Below, piece by piece: positions 47,326 to 59,259 of a DNA stretch of 64,000 bases. The stretch comes from Coleophoma eucalyptorum. Lineage: Eukaryota > Ascomycota > Leotiomycetes > Helotiales > Dermateaceae. The stretch lies in NCBI GenBank assembly GCA_026120035.1, contig JALRME010000003.1, positions 930,001-994,000 on the forward strand, written 5' to 3'. The notes below the pieces were generated by a model. The model saw only the letters and a list, made by a program, of their open reading frames with translations. It was not told the origin of the DNA and searched no databases. Position numbers and translations under genes: made by a program. Each line of letters begins with the position of its first letter. Position 1 is the stretch's first letter.

Positions 47326-48171
47326 CTAGTAATCGTCGCCACCATTGCCTCCATCTCCATCATCCTCGTCGTTTTCTCCGCCATCGAAGTATTGCTCTCC
47401 ATCGTAATCTCCACCCATCTCATCCTCATCTTCCTCGTAATCATAATCTTCTTCTTCGGCCTCTTCTTCGCCAGGCTCAGCATCTTCGTCTCCCTCCTCG
47501 GCAACGTTCTGAATCTTTTCAAGGAGAGCCTTTGCTTTCTCAGAAGGATCCAAGTCGGTGCGTTGCCCAGAGAGCACGAGGGCCTTCTTCTTGGCAATAC
47601 GATTGATATGTGCTCTCACGTCATCACCCTCCTCACCTTCGAGAGTATCCCAGAGCTCCTTTGGGAAGAACTCCTTGTCTAACGAGAGTTAGTGTAAATT
47701 CAGAATCCGCAGTTTAAAACACTCACTAAATGGACGACCAGAGAGCTCTGGTATGACACGCTTCTTCTGTTCATACTTCTGCGTGTACGTAGGAACTCCG
47801 GTGAAGGGGTCGACATCTGCCTTGGATTTGACACCATAACGCTCATTGAATTGATCCTCGCTGTATGTCTTTGCGGGAGCATTGGGATCGCGCTTTGATG
47901 GTTGCGTATAAAGAGGTCCCTGATGAATTTGATCTTGCAGATCCTTGTAGTGCTTGATTTCCTTTCGTTCTTTCTCGGTGACCGGAGCTGGAATTGGGAC
48001 TTTGTATGCCTGGTATAACTTAGCCTAAACCTAGCAGACAGCGACAACAGTAGTTGAACTTACAGGGAACTTCTCGCTAGGGGTAAAGTCTCCTTTAAAT
48101 TCCGCATCAAAATCCCATGTTTGGCCCTTCACACCACCTCCGCGAGCTCCACCTCGACCTCCTCGCGACAT
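47326..48171 (-). CDS. rpc31: RNA polymerase III subunit Rpc31 (C31)
   Basis: Three exons, complement(47326..47678, 47727..48024, 48064..48171), encode 252 aa. The start MSRGGRGGARGGG is the Gly/Arg-rich leader typical of Rpc31. A conserved core follows (AYKVPIPAPVTEKE, RPFNKEFFPKELWDTLEG), and the C-terminus is very acidic (about residues 215–250, runs of Glu and Asp). Rpc31 is part of the Rpc82–Rpc34–Rpc31 subcomplex, which is needed for transcription initiation at tRNA and 5S genes. The second intron is 48 nt with a CTAAC branch site. The first, as modelled, is only 39 nt; using the next AG (45 nt) would remove two residues (Ala-Lys), so this junction is uncertain. Confidence 0.83.
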
Positions 48172-48928
48172 GTCTTTTGGGGATTGGAAATCCTCCCTGG
48201 TTTTGGCACCAGATTGCTTCTTGGGTTTACAGCTGTGAAGATTTGCAGGTTTTGGTAGGCCCAAGTCAGGTAATTCTGCCCCAGGATGGACTTGTTCTCG
48301 TGAGGTAGCTGTTGAGAATGTCAGAAACAAAATCAGTTTCTTTAGAAGCTGAAGTGAACTTCGCGATCAAGCTCGACTCCAGCCGAACTTTTTTGATGTG
48401 GGGTATTTGACGCCTTACCTCTTTTGGCTGTCATGCCGGCAGGATTGCGGGCGGTGAAGTTAGCTGGATATAGAGAAGGCCTGTGACAATTAGCTAAGCT
48501 ATGGACTACCTAATCCATACAAGCTGTTATGTGTATGCGTACATTACTGCGCGCCTTGGGATCAACGCCAACTCCAGCTGTATCACGAAAGAGAATTTTC
48601 ATACATACTGCCATTCTGCATCTGCTACCCAGTCCTCTACTCTCTGATCTCTGTGGTGTAGTGAATAACCTTCAACGAACGCCTTGTGGACACCACCTGC
48701 AATTGCTTTGTTCATTTCGTTGATACTCTGGGTCTTGACTGTGTACATCCATCTGGGGTTGTTTAGGCCGCTTGGGGGTTCTTCTTCCTCTCCACCACGG
48801 TTATCACCACCACGCTGCCAAATCGTTAGCTGTTGGTTCGCTGTAATTTGCAGCCCGAGAACCTATTAGTATCCGCGGCCACAAGGTCTTTCTGCTGTTG
48901 CTGCACTATCTGGAGTGATCTGTCTGCA
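48172..48928. promoter_or_regulatory. Divergent promoter between RPC31 and the Hsm3-like gene
   Basis: 757 bp between start codons. No stable coding signal; some open frames across it are short and look unlike proteins. Confidence 0.5.
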
Positions 48929-50611
48929 ATGGAGACTACTCCTATCACTGGTCTTGATGACCTCGACCAACACATTCAGGAGATTCTTCAAGATCCAGAG
49001 ATCCCTTTGAATGCAAAGCTGTTTGATGAAGTGGAATTGCAACTTACGGGTAAGTCAGACATCTTCCCTGATCTGGGTTGTCTGTTGTTTCTGGTATCTG
49101 CCAGTGTTGGGGTTCACTACACTTCTGCAGAAGTATCTGTTAGAATTTAGGCACACTTCTGCAATCTTACAATCTTGCCCGGCGGCAAGCTCTGGAGTGC
49201 CTATGGTATTTTCTACACCTGTCAAGTATCGCTAGCTTGCAAGAGAGTAAAGACTTTCAGTCAAGTCAAGTCAAGTCTCTTTAAAGTCGACTTGGTGAAA
49301 GCTATAGATACAATCTCATAAGGACTGGCATCTAAGATGGCCTAGGATCTTACTATGAACCTTGAATAGGAGTTCTTAATCTGTTGATGCTCCAGACAAG
49401 TTAGTTCTTGACTGCTGCTATCAAAGTACACAAGGGATTTGGGTCACTTACGTCGAGAAGCTTCATAAGTTTGATATTTTCCTTTCCTTCTGTAAAAGGC
49501 CGACGAGCTACTGCAATGTCATGAGAAGAAACCCTTCCTGAAAGATTCTGTTGGCGATTGAAGATGCACGAGAAGTGGCGAGGATATGTGGAAGATGTGT
49601 GAAATTCTCTGTAGTTATGTTTTGATCATGAGCGATTTTAGGTTAACCATTTGTTTAGATGCAAATATTTCGCCCTTGATTCCAAGGTTGCTTCCACGAC
49701 TTACTCAAATTCTGACCACTTACGAGAGAGACCCAACGATCCTCACAAGTCTTGCCATTAAGCTGCTCCGTCCGGTACCTTTCACTCAAGTTCTCACTTT
49801 AGCCTCTGAAGAATCACTCATTCAAGCTCTGCAATCACCGGCACCTTCAGCAAATGTTTTGGCAATCACCGTCCTCCAGAAGGCCGCAAGAAGTCCGGGA
49901 GAAACAGCCATTCTCTCTGTCATGAAAGGAGTTGTTGAGAATTTCCTTCGAACATGGCTTAGCACTCCTCATGTGGAAGTTGGAGAAAAGGCAACTCTTG
50001 CTCTAGGTGATCTCCTAGAGGTTGATTTTGATCGTCGTTCTGCAGCCACACTAACTACCAAAATGAATGGAATGGAGATTGACTCAAATAAGCCGTCAGG
50101 ACAAGGGCTACTATGGCGACGGATCTTTCGCGACAAAGAAATTTACGGACTGCTCTTCTCTCTCTGCAGTCCAGAGACCACGGGAAGCGATCCTGGTCTG
50201 CTAGACGAAAGACAAAAATCACTGGCACAAGCTCGGCTCCTAAGGGTCCTCCCTAAGTTGGCTGCCCTGGACTTTGACCTTCTCACACATTCCTGCTTCC
50301 CAGACGTTGAAGAACAATATATTCTTGAGGGACAAGAACGAAGTCTTTTATACTTTGCTGTGACGGAGATGGTTGACAAGGAAGACCTGCTGATGCATGT
50401 TACCTTATTCGACTTCTTTGCAGAATTTCTAGGAGTCATGAGTGTTTGCGATTTGACTCAGTCTAAGATGAATTACCTCGCTGCGCTATTACAAAAGGTC
50501 ACTCTGTCGGATACAACTCTGTATAATTACTTGGAGTCATTGGCAATCAACCCAGAAACCCCACCAGAACTGGTAGACTTATTAGTCCGACTAAATCAGC
50601 ATCAAGGCTGA
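48929..50611 (+). CDS. Hsm3/PSMD5-like proteasome base assembly chaperone
   Basis: Two exons, 48929..49049 and 49659..50611, encode 357 aa. Exon 1 gives METTPITGLDDLDQHIQ and ends ...DEVELQLT; exon 2 continues DANISPLIPRLLPRLTQILTTYERDPTILTSLAIKLLRPVPFTQVL. The protein is all-helical, made of HEAT/ARM-like repeats, and matches the fungal 'HSM3 N-terminal' family by pattern. Hsm3 (S5b/PSMD5 in animals) guides assembly of the 26S proteasome base by holding Rpt1; in yeast it was first linked to mismatch repair. It is shorter than yeast Hsm3 (about 480 aa). The intron is 609 nt, by far the longest in this window (see finding), yet the join is in phase and continues a helix. Confidence 0.75.
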
Positions 50612-51923
50612 GGCAGGTATGATGTTTACTGCTGGGTCCACAGGCCCTGTGCCATGAGCTGCAGATCTCCGCATTTCTTTGCGAATAAGTTGGTTGTGGC
50701 ATTGCTGGGTCGACAAACAGAATCTGGTGAATGGCGATACAAACCAACTGAGTTCATACGTTAAGCCTTTTTGGTAAGTAGACTATGAGTTGTGTCATAT
50801 GGTGCCGGCAAGAATAATGTAAAGAGGATATGCAGTAAAGCTAGTCCAGCTAGTCATCCAAGCAAAAACCACCCATTTTCTTTCATATATCCAAAATGTA
50901 GCATTAGCCGTCAGCTTTCGTATCGGCAATCAACACTGGCTTGCTTTGTTGCTAAGTTATATTGTAATATAGTTTTATCGGCTGGACTGTTTGTTCGTAT
51001 TTATGCTGTTTGTCGCCAGGAGAATCTAGGATACCTAGACATATTGTGTTGAGTTGGAGAAAACAATGCGGCCGTCCCCATCTTAAACTAACTTTGCCTT
51101 AATCGAAGCTGGTTATGATATTAAACCCAGCAAACAGCGAGTGTTTGTCTCATTATACGGAATAGAAGTTCCCTGCAGATCAAAAAAACTCAATGATGCT
51201 ATTGACAGGGTAAATTTGCCTTGAGCATCTCGTAGAAACAATTCCTAAGGAGTTGTTTTGAAGGTGAGGTTCCCCAGTGCTATCTCTGCTCTAGAACGGG
51301 GGTTCAGCCATTATTCTTTTTCACATTACAGTATTCATCACTGCACCAGGGCGTCAGCTGTTGGGTACTGTTGGTACGAAAAGTTGCAATATGAATATAT
51401 CACCTTTGCTAGACAAGTGAGATAATCGCGCTAGTCCCCCCTTTATTTTTCTCGTTAAACGTTTTAGCATCAAGCTGCCTTCCGTCTTTACTACCTTACG
51501 ACAAACACAAAGGCGTATCAGATGAGAATCCCTGACCTAGACTAACTTTCATCATGGTAAGTATCCAGGCTTATAATATTGTTCAAGATTTGCATCTCAA
51601 ATGACTAGCTCCATTACCGGATCTAGTTTTGCACTTGATCTGTCCACCATGCAACACAACATGGTATAAAATGACCCCCGTATTAATATCAGGGCTCTGT
51701 ATCTGCATGGACTCTTTTTACCTCGATAATGTTTGCTAAACAGTAGGTGAATGCTTAAAAAATCTACAGAATGAGCTTTTGAGAAGATCCTTTATTGCGC
51801 TTTCAACTTGGCATGATACGCGTTATTTAAGAAAGTGAAACGAATTACGTTCATAATTCCACAAAGACACCGCGAATTTCTTTATTATTTTTTAATTTCA
51901 CGTACAATCTAGCTATTCGGATA
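50612..51923. other. Convergent 3' intergenic region
   Basis: AT-rich spacer between the Hsm3-like gene (plus) and the quinate repressor (minus). One ATG directly followed by GTAAGT occurs at 51554, resembling a tiny first exon, but no convincing downstream exons were found. Confidence 0.5.
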
Positions 51924-54417
51924 TCAACTATTCTCATAACGATGATGCTCCTGTAAGACTTCATGCCGCATCCTCTGCTTTGGGGCCTTTCGCCCTGTCA
52001 TTAACTCGAACTGAGCGATAGCTTGTTCCGGTAGAACTTCAAGCCCGTCAACAATCACCCAAGGGATATTGGAATCTTGCCGAAAGCTTCGCATCTGCTT
52101 AATAAGAGGTGTGATGAGTGGGAAATAGGCAAGCTATATAGTAGGTTAGCTATTTTTCTCGTTGGTCTTGGGAATTTGGGGAGTATGGCCTTACCTCAGC
52201 TACAACCCCTCCTGTAGGACTTCCTAACCACTGTACTGGCATCTCAAAATTAGCAGGTCCTTCATTACCAACAGCTCTTGCGGGTACACAAGAGACAATC
52301 ATGGTCGGGTGCCTAAAGGGAGTAGGCCAAGGCTCGTCTCTAGATTTCAACACTCGAACAATGTCTCCATCCGTGCTAAGTCCAGAGGCCCAAGAATTGA
52401 AGTGACGAGCAACATTCTTAGCATGCTCAATTGTTCTGTTGAAAAGAAAGATCTTGCGACATCCGAGTTGCATCATTGCATATATCGCGGCACGAGCCAT
52501 ACCTCCTGCTCCGATAACCAGTCCAGTGGTTTTAGATGGTTGTACCACATTCCGAGGAGAGATATTACGTCGCAGACAAGTTTGGATACCTATGAAATCC
52601 GTATTGTCGCCATAATAAGCAACGACAGGACCAGCCTTGCTTCGCTGATTTGCCTGGCGAAGCAATGACTCAGTGCTGCCATCTAAAGGCACACCTCCTG
52701 GAAGTACACGGAGTGGCAGTAAAGTGTTGACCGCACCAATGGCTTTGACATGAAAGCTCTTGGCTGCAATGCGTTTCGTGACTTCTACTTTATATGGCTG
52801 TGTAATAGCAGCCCCACCAAATTGTGGATTTTGACAAATTCGGTGAATATCTTCCACGGAAGACACTTGCAACGACACAAAGTCATGGCTCATACCGCAC
52901 ACCTGATAAGCAGCAGTGTGCATAGCTGGGGAGAGGGAATAGAAAACACTGGCACCGACATGGTAAAAATGAAGAGGATCTAAAATGGACATTTGATAGA
53001 GAGCTTCCATAGACTCTTTTGCTGTTGGAAGAAATCTTCGCATCTGGCTCTTGCTGACTGTTGTGTTCATAGTCGGGTGTGTGACTGGTGTGAAAATTCT
53101 ATTTGAGATAAGTGAGACTCGGCCATAGGGTCCGAGGTTGTATGCGATGATAGGAAGATGCGATGGGATTGCCTCGATTTTGCGTATGAAATTTTTGACA
53201 GCCACGTTATCTGATTCTGCAGAAGTGGCTCTGACAAATCGAACCATTTCACAACCCAGATTTTGAGCTTTGCGATACTGAATCATCCGAGCCTCATCTT
53301 CCCACCCCCAGTTTATGTCATCCCTAGCAAGGTAATGCCCGATCACTTTTGTCCTCCCGGAGCGCTGAATCAACTGCGCAACGCGATCCGGGGACCACTG
53401 GAGATCGACAACAAGATATTCGACTCCAAGTCGCAAACCATACTCCAAAAGTCCAAGGTAGATGTCTTCTTTCTCAGCTCTAGTCAAGACAGCATCCCCA
53501 AAAACGTACTCCTCGACATGAAAAATGATAGGAACTCCAAGCTTTCTTCGGATGGTGGCAACTTGTTTTCCCATGAATTTCTGAATATCAGGTCTCCAGG
53601 CATCAATCTTTAGCTGAACAGCATCTGCTCCTGCCTCGAGCTGTTCCAAATCTAGTTCGGGTATACTGGCCATGCGCACGGAGAGGGCATAAGTGTATGC
53701 TCTAAACTCGGGAGGCAAAGCCGCAAGAGAAAATGGGCTTTCGAAGCCGCTACGAATCACTCCCTGACCAGTTAAAAAATCAAGGAAGCCAGAAAAATCC
53801 TCTTTGGCATATTTGAGTCTCGAGGAGACATTTGGCGAGCCATATTCTGGTGGTGTGGCCAAACCATCACTCTTGTCGCAGCTCGAGTCGTGCATGTTGT
53901 AATATTCCATGTTCGAACACAGCCGATGAGCTAGATCGGCTGTCTCGAGACGCGAAGCTTCCTCTTGGCCAAGATTCAGCAGTTGCCGTATCCTTTGACT
54001 ATTTCTTGTGATGTATATCACAGGATTTGATTTCGAGTACTCAAAGAGTGCCTTCTGAGCATCTTTCGCAAGACTTGCCATGCCACACTCAATAATGCAT
54101 CCGGTTCTGTTCTGGTCGAGCATTTGCCTCAAAACCTCCACGTTTCTCCTGTAGAACTCTTGAGCCCCATGCTTCCGAATAAAGACGCCTCTAGAAGATC
54201 CAGTAGCTTCCTCGAAATAGTGATCTTCAGTGATGAATCGTCTGCCCAAATGTGTTGCGCCTATAAAGCCCAGGCTCCGTTTGCCAGACCCCCTCGATCC
54301 AATAAGTACAATGGAAGCGTCAGCAGGAAACGCTCGTAGCTTCGTCGATTGTTGTGCTGTCTCCAATTTCAGAGGGGAGCTCAGAGCAGCCTGCTCCAAC
54401 TGAGTTACCGCGGACAT
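51924..54417 (-). CDS. qutR: Quinate pathway repressor, QutR/Qa-1S-like (degenerate AROM C-terminal half)
   Basis: Two exons, complement(51924..52133, 52195..54417), encode 810 aa; the intron is 61 nt. It consists of three enzyme-derived domains in AROM order: shikimate kinase-like (about 35–185, Walker A GSRGSGKRS at 40–48), type I dehydroquinase-like (about 210–440), and shikimate dehydrogenase-like (about 455–805, YSLSPAMHT, QPYKVEV, GAGGMARAA). The dehydroquinase His and Lys are replaced (VIGHYLARDD, EMVRFVR), fitting a non-enzymatic sensor. In Aspergillus and Neurospora this protein binds the activator QutA/Qa-1F and blocks it until quinate is present. The start at 54417 (MSAVTQLEQ) is the only ATG at the N-terminus. 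It is divergent from the activator gene. Confidence 0.9.
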
Positions 54418-55346
54418 GTTGCTTGTCAACTCTCATGTCCTTTTCACCTTCGGTAAGATCAACTCTATTACACGTGATTGCTCACAATGATTTAGCATTG
54501 CCGTGCCATCCTCAAGCGGTGAAGTGGTGTCTCCTGAGTCAATGGGGGTTGGGTTGGCCTGTACGAGCCGTCTGCGAGGAAGACCGTTGATGGATCCAGA
54601 TCCGTGAAGTTGAACATGCGTGGAGACAAGAGAAGTGCCCAGAAGAGGAGAAGGGAAGGAGGGATAGAAGAACTTCTCGCAGGCTGGAGAGATCTAAGAT
54701 CGGTTGATGCTGGTCATTCAATTGCCGGATGATTGCTGGCCAAGCGCGGCCGGGTTACCGTAGTTGGTGCATCACAATACCCCTGCTATTTCTGACTGCG
54801 ATACCCCGAGATACTCTCTTTGTACCCTTAAGTGCGCTTCCAGGATAGCCCGCTGAGCTGGTTCCAGGTGTTCTATACCAAATTCCGAGCGGCAGAGAAT
54901 TTATCCACTATCGTGGCCTTCTCCAAAATCTCAAGCTTGTGGGGTATGGGGTACCAGGGCAAGCCTTGACGAGAGTCAACATCCCCAAACATCATGGCTT
55001 TCTGGGGATTTTTGACCTAGCTTCCTGCAGCCAGCACGTTGTCTTGGTACTACTGGTTAGGACTCATATCATCGTCCGCCCTCATACATAACCCGCTGCA
55101 GACCGGTGCCATTCAACCCGCTTTCGCCTACGAAGCTTTCCCCTCTGGTCGACGTGCCGCTCAAAGACTTGAGCTTCTGAGTTCTTCACTTTGAGACGTT
55201 GTCGCGCATGAGAGGCCCTCGAGGTATTGCCCATTGGGCCATTGAGACCCACGAATAAGACTTCGAAATATCCTCCTCGAGCACACAACGGCGACGGGCA
55301 CTCTGGTGATTTGGGTACTATTAGGGACGTACCGGGCGGTGTGGTA
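54418..55346. promoter_or_regulatory. Divergent promoter between qutR-like and qutA-like genes
   Basis: 929 bp between the two start codons. In Neurospora and Aspergillus the regulatory pair is likewise divergent and QutA sites (GGRTAARYRYTTATCC) control it. I did not find a full match to that 16-mer here by eye. The last ~120 bp before 55347 are open in the qutA frame from a TTG, so an upstream exon or start cannot be excluded. Confidence 0.5.
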
Positions 55347-58209
55347 ATGGATCTTTTACATAGCGATGCGAAACCTGCGAAGAAAGCTCTCAAGTCCAAG
55401 GACATTGTGGAGCACAAGGAGGATATCTCCGTAGCAGTTGGAAAGAACGGGCCCCGCAAGCGGGTTTCGCAAGCATGCGACCGCTGCAGAAGCAGGAAGG
55501 ACAAATGTGATGGGAAGAAGCCGGCTTGCTCGACTTGTGTCACGCACGGGAGGACTTGCTCATATGATGCGAACGTGAAGAAGAGGGGGCTGCCTGAGGG
55601 GTATGTACGTGGTTTGGAGAAGCTCTGGGGTCTGGCCATTCGAGAGGTAGAGGACGTGGAGGACAGACTGCTCTTGGTTTTGACAGCAGCGGACGGAAGG
55701 GAGGCTCTTCTGAATATCTGGAATGAGGAGGCACCATCCGAAAATCTAGTGGAAGCATGGAGAAGGTCAAAAATATCCCAAGAGCTGGAAAGGCTTCTGC
55801 CAATTTTGGAGCCGTCCACAGACTCCGGAAAGCGCAAGCGTGTCGACTCCGAATCACAAGCTGGAAAGCGACTCGATCTGAGTACATCTCAGAAGCCAGC
55901 TGGTGATGGGGATCGTGACAGAAAGCCGATCGTCGTGGCAAGCTCATGGCCAGACAAGAAAGACCATGTGAGGACACAGAGCAGTGCTCCACAGCAATCG
56001 ATGCTCTCCAGCGCAGAAGTGGTCAGTGCTTCTATGAGAGATTCGGTGTCAATTGCGGATTCACAGCCCAGTGCAACTCCCGCAAAGTCCGAGATTCCAG
56101 ACCTACCATCGGACACATGGCAACTTCTGGATATCTACTTTTCGTATACCCATTGCTGGCTACCAATCTTAGAGAAGCATGACTTGTTACGAACATCTTA
56201 TCAATACGCCCAAGCGCAAAATGGCGGTGGCTCTGACTCTGGATTAATGGCAGGTGACCATGCAGCTTTGTGGGCTGCAATATCCTATGCAAAATACCAA
56301 CATAGAGCATTGCCAGAAAACCAACGATCGGATAGTGATGTTCGATGGTCAGCGGAGAAGACGTATACACATGCCAGAAGCCTGATCCCGAGCGAAGAAG
56401 AAACATACCAGCTAGGCCATGTTCAAGCACTGTTAATTCTGACACTGATAAACATGGGGATTTGTCAATTTGGTCGAGCATGGCTACTTATTGGGCAAGC
56501 TGTCAGGATCGTTATTGACATGGGTATTGATAGTCCAAGTTATTCAAATTCTGATCCTTCGAAGTCAAACTTGAGAAGCAAGCATGTCTTTCTGGGGTGT
56601 TTTGTTCTTGAGACTATTCTCGCAACCCGCCTTGGACGCCGTCCTCACCTGAGAAGTGAAGATGCAAGCTATGTTGGAAAATTGAAAGAAGATGGCTTGG
56701 AAGAGTGGGACCCTTGGACGGATTGTCTATCGGCACGAAAAAGCGGTTCAAGTAACTCGCGAGGACCAGTATCGATACTAAGCACTTTCAACAGACTCAT
56801 TGGAGTAATGCAGATTCTCAACGATGCTATTTGTAGTGTCTCGGGTGATAAGAAAGGACGTCAAATGACCACGAATTTTACTACCACGATACTACAGCGT
56901 TTGCAGACCTGGAAAACGAACCAACCACCACATCAATTTCTGGATATGGATGCCCTCAGAAGTACTCAAGTATGGCCACTGCTACCCCATCACTACCACC
57001 TACAAATGGCATACATCAGCACTTTGTCATTCTCACAAATGCTCTCGCATCGACACAATCAAGAAGCTGCAAATATTGAGCACTGTGCTACGACTGTTTC
57101 CAATTTCGCAGACCTTTTAAGACACAACACGAGATCCTACGATGTTCTACTTGTTCCACCCACATATGAGTATTTCATTAGGACAGCTTATGATACTGTT
57201 CGTGAGGTGCAAAACAGCATCGAGAGCACACAACTGGTTCTCGATGACTGGAAGTACAACATGGACAGTTGTCTCACTGTGATGGAAGTCGTCTGGCCAG
57301 TCTTTGGGGAATTTAAAACTGGGCCTTCATATATGCCAATCTCGCGAGGCCGGCGCAAAAGCCAAGTAGCTTATGAGCTCATAAGTGGTGTTGCGCATGA
57401 TGCGGATACTCCTCAGTCAGTGAACACTCCTCAAACAACCGCAAGCTTCCAGATCAACAATCCTTTCAGTCCTCACGTATTCAGATCACAATCTATGACA
57501 GGTGTGGATAGACCACAGCAAGTCCAAAATATCCAGCGTAAGGTGATGGCACCGCCGTCAGCATCTCAGCGATCTACTTCATTCACATCTTCACCTTCAA
57601 ATCCGAGGCCAAATCTTCAACAGGCATCACAACCAATGTTCAACATCCCTAGTCCAGCAGGAAGTGAGAACTGGCCTGTCAACAGTCAAAGACAGCAAAT
57701 GGCTATGATGAGCCAACCACCTGTAGACATGTCACAGCCACTTCCATCCCAGTTTCAACACGCCATGTCCATCAACTCCGATGTAGAGAGTGACTCTATG
57801 TTCAACGAGTTCGCGGCACTGGATGCCATGGAATGGCAAGTTATTTTCTGCAAACAGTCATTGCAGACCTACTAACCTTTGATATAGGACGGATAACTGG
57901 GATCAAAGCCTTGTGAACCTTGGATTCACAGACCCCGAACACATGAATCAAGATTTCTACGCGATGAGCAGAGATCCAGAGCCAATGTATCCAAACACAG
58001 TGATTCAGCAATTACTTGCAAACTCCAATGCAGACGTGCCAGGCATGTCAGATGGTGCAGGATTCGGCAACATGTCAATGCAAGGCTTCGGAAATCTTGG
58101 ATTCACGGATGTCCATGAGAATATCGAAGCCGGCCAGATTTTACAGGCTCTGAGTCAGGCTGAGGAGCAAGGGAGACTCGGCAGAAGTCGTAATACTGGT
58201 AACGGCTAG
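55347..58209 (+). CDS. qutA: Quinate pathway activator, QutA/Qa-1F-like Zn2Cys6 transcription factor
   Basis: Two exons, 55347..57835 and 57888..58209, encode 936 aa. A Zn2Cys6 binuclear cluster lies at residues 44–71 with Cys 44, 47, 54, 61, 64 and 71 (ACDRCRSRKDKC then CSTC). The linker KKRGLPEGYVRGLE that follows is a hallmark of QutA/Qa-1F. The middle-homology region (about 270–600) and a Gln/Ser-rich C-terminus complete it. The protein would bind the qut gene promoters as a dimer and is inhibited by the divergent QutR product when quinate is absent. The single intron begins GCAAGT, a GC–AG intron, and its removal restores AMEWTDNWDQSLVNLGF. The start is the first ATG in frame. Confidence 0.9.
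57836..57887 (+). other. GC–AG intron in the qutA-like gene
   Basis: The donor is GCAAGT with exon sequence AATG before it, and the acceptor is TATAG; a CTAAC branch site lies near 57872. No GT donor nearby gives the right phase: the GT at 57840–57841 would put TAA two codons after the join. Splicing at GC gives TGG ACG GAT AAC TGG in frame with the conserved C-terminal region. Confidence 0.8.
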
Positions 58210-59259
58210 AAGCTCCGATGCTTTGGTGGATAACATCTTCTTATTTTCAGCGAGGAGTTGGATTTGGGTATTACAGGGACCATCTTTTGTACATCTTGTA
58301 TTTATTGCATATTGCGCCTATCTATTCAGTCGTCCTTATTACCCCCCCCCCCCCCGGCCCCCCTTCGTATTTCCCAAAGCCAAGGAATGATGCTATCCAG
58401 GGATAATCAACAACTTCACAAGACTTCACTATGCTTTACTATTCTTGGTGCTTTGATATATCTATACAGAGATCTCTACGATCTCTCCAACCGGAGACTC
58501 GACTTCACAGATCTAGGAGCGTGTAGCATACTTCGTAAGCTGCCCCATGATTGCCTTCAGCAAAAATGTGTGATACTCAACAAAACATGATAGCTATACA
58601 AGCAAGCAGGCACAAGGACAACCATGTGAAAGAAAGATGACCGGGATTAAGTACAATCCTTGCACCTCGCTCATGGACCATTGAATATATACAAACGGCA
58701 ACGACACCACAGTTTTCTAGTTGATATCATAATTCTACACACGGCTTTAGTGACTGAACTATAGAACTTTGATGTTCTCATGTAGACAGTGAATCGAGAC
58801 AATTTCAGAAGAGCGATGGCCAGTGAATCGTGACGATCACTGGCGACTGCAAAGCGGCCTAATCATACAAACTACTGACAATGTATGTAAGATACGTAGT
58901 CTCGCCGTTTCAAGGCTTGGATATCCCAATGTTGGCATTAATCTGTAGTGACGGTGCTAGCCAGTCACCAGAGACAATGTCAAATCACAGATCTGGGCAT
59001 CGATCGCCTGCCACATTGGTTGACCGATTTCTGTTAAGATTGAGTTCATGATTTTCTTGCCAAGTACTGAGATACCCTCTGCTTTTTCATGACCACCTTG
59101 CCAAGTTTGGCAATTGAGCTCCTTAGGCACTGGTACTCTGAGCCCTTTCCATGACTTATTCTCGTATTTCGATCCTTAATCCTTTTCAGCCACATTCCTC
59201 ACAACTTCTCCACCTCCCACGCTCCCAAGCCCATGCCTCCAACGCCCACGAGACATTTA
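58210..59259. other. Convergent 3' intergenic region with poly-C tract
   Basis: Spacer between the qutA-like gene (plus) and the small membrane protein gene (minus). A near-pure C run lies at about 58341–58363. Nothing else is recognised. Confidence 0.55.

Noticed and set aside
47305..47682. 125-codon hydrophobic plus-strand open frame
   Set aside because: It is the antisense of the acidic Glu/Asp-rich tail of Rpc31, which always reads as Leu/Phe/Val-rich on the other strand.
51554..51760. ATG immediately followed by GTAAGT, possible micro first exon of a tiny gene
   Set aside because: The best continuation encodes fewer than 20 residues before a stop or another donor, with no family match.
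55082..55992. Open frames of 150–250 codons on the minus strand over the start of the qutA-like gene
   Set aside because: They are shadows of a clearly recognisable Zn2Cys6 coding region on the other strand.
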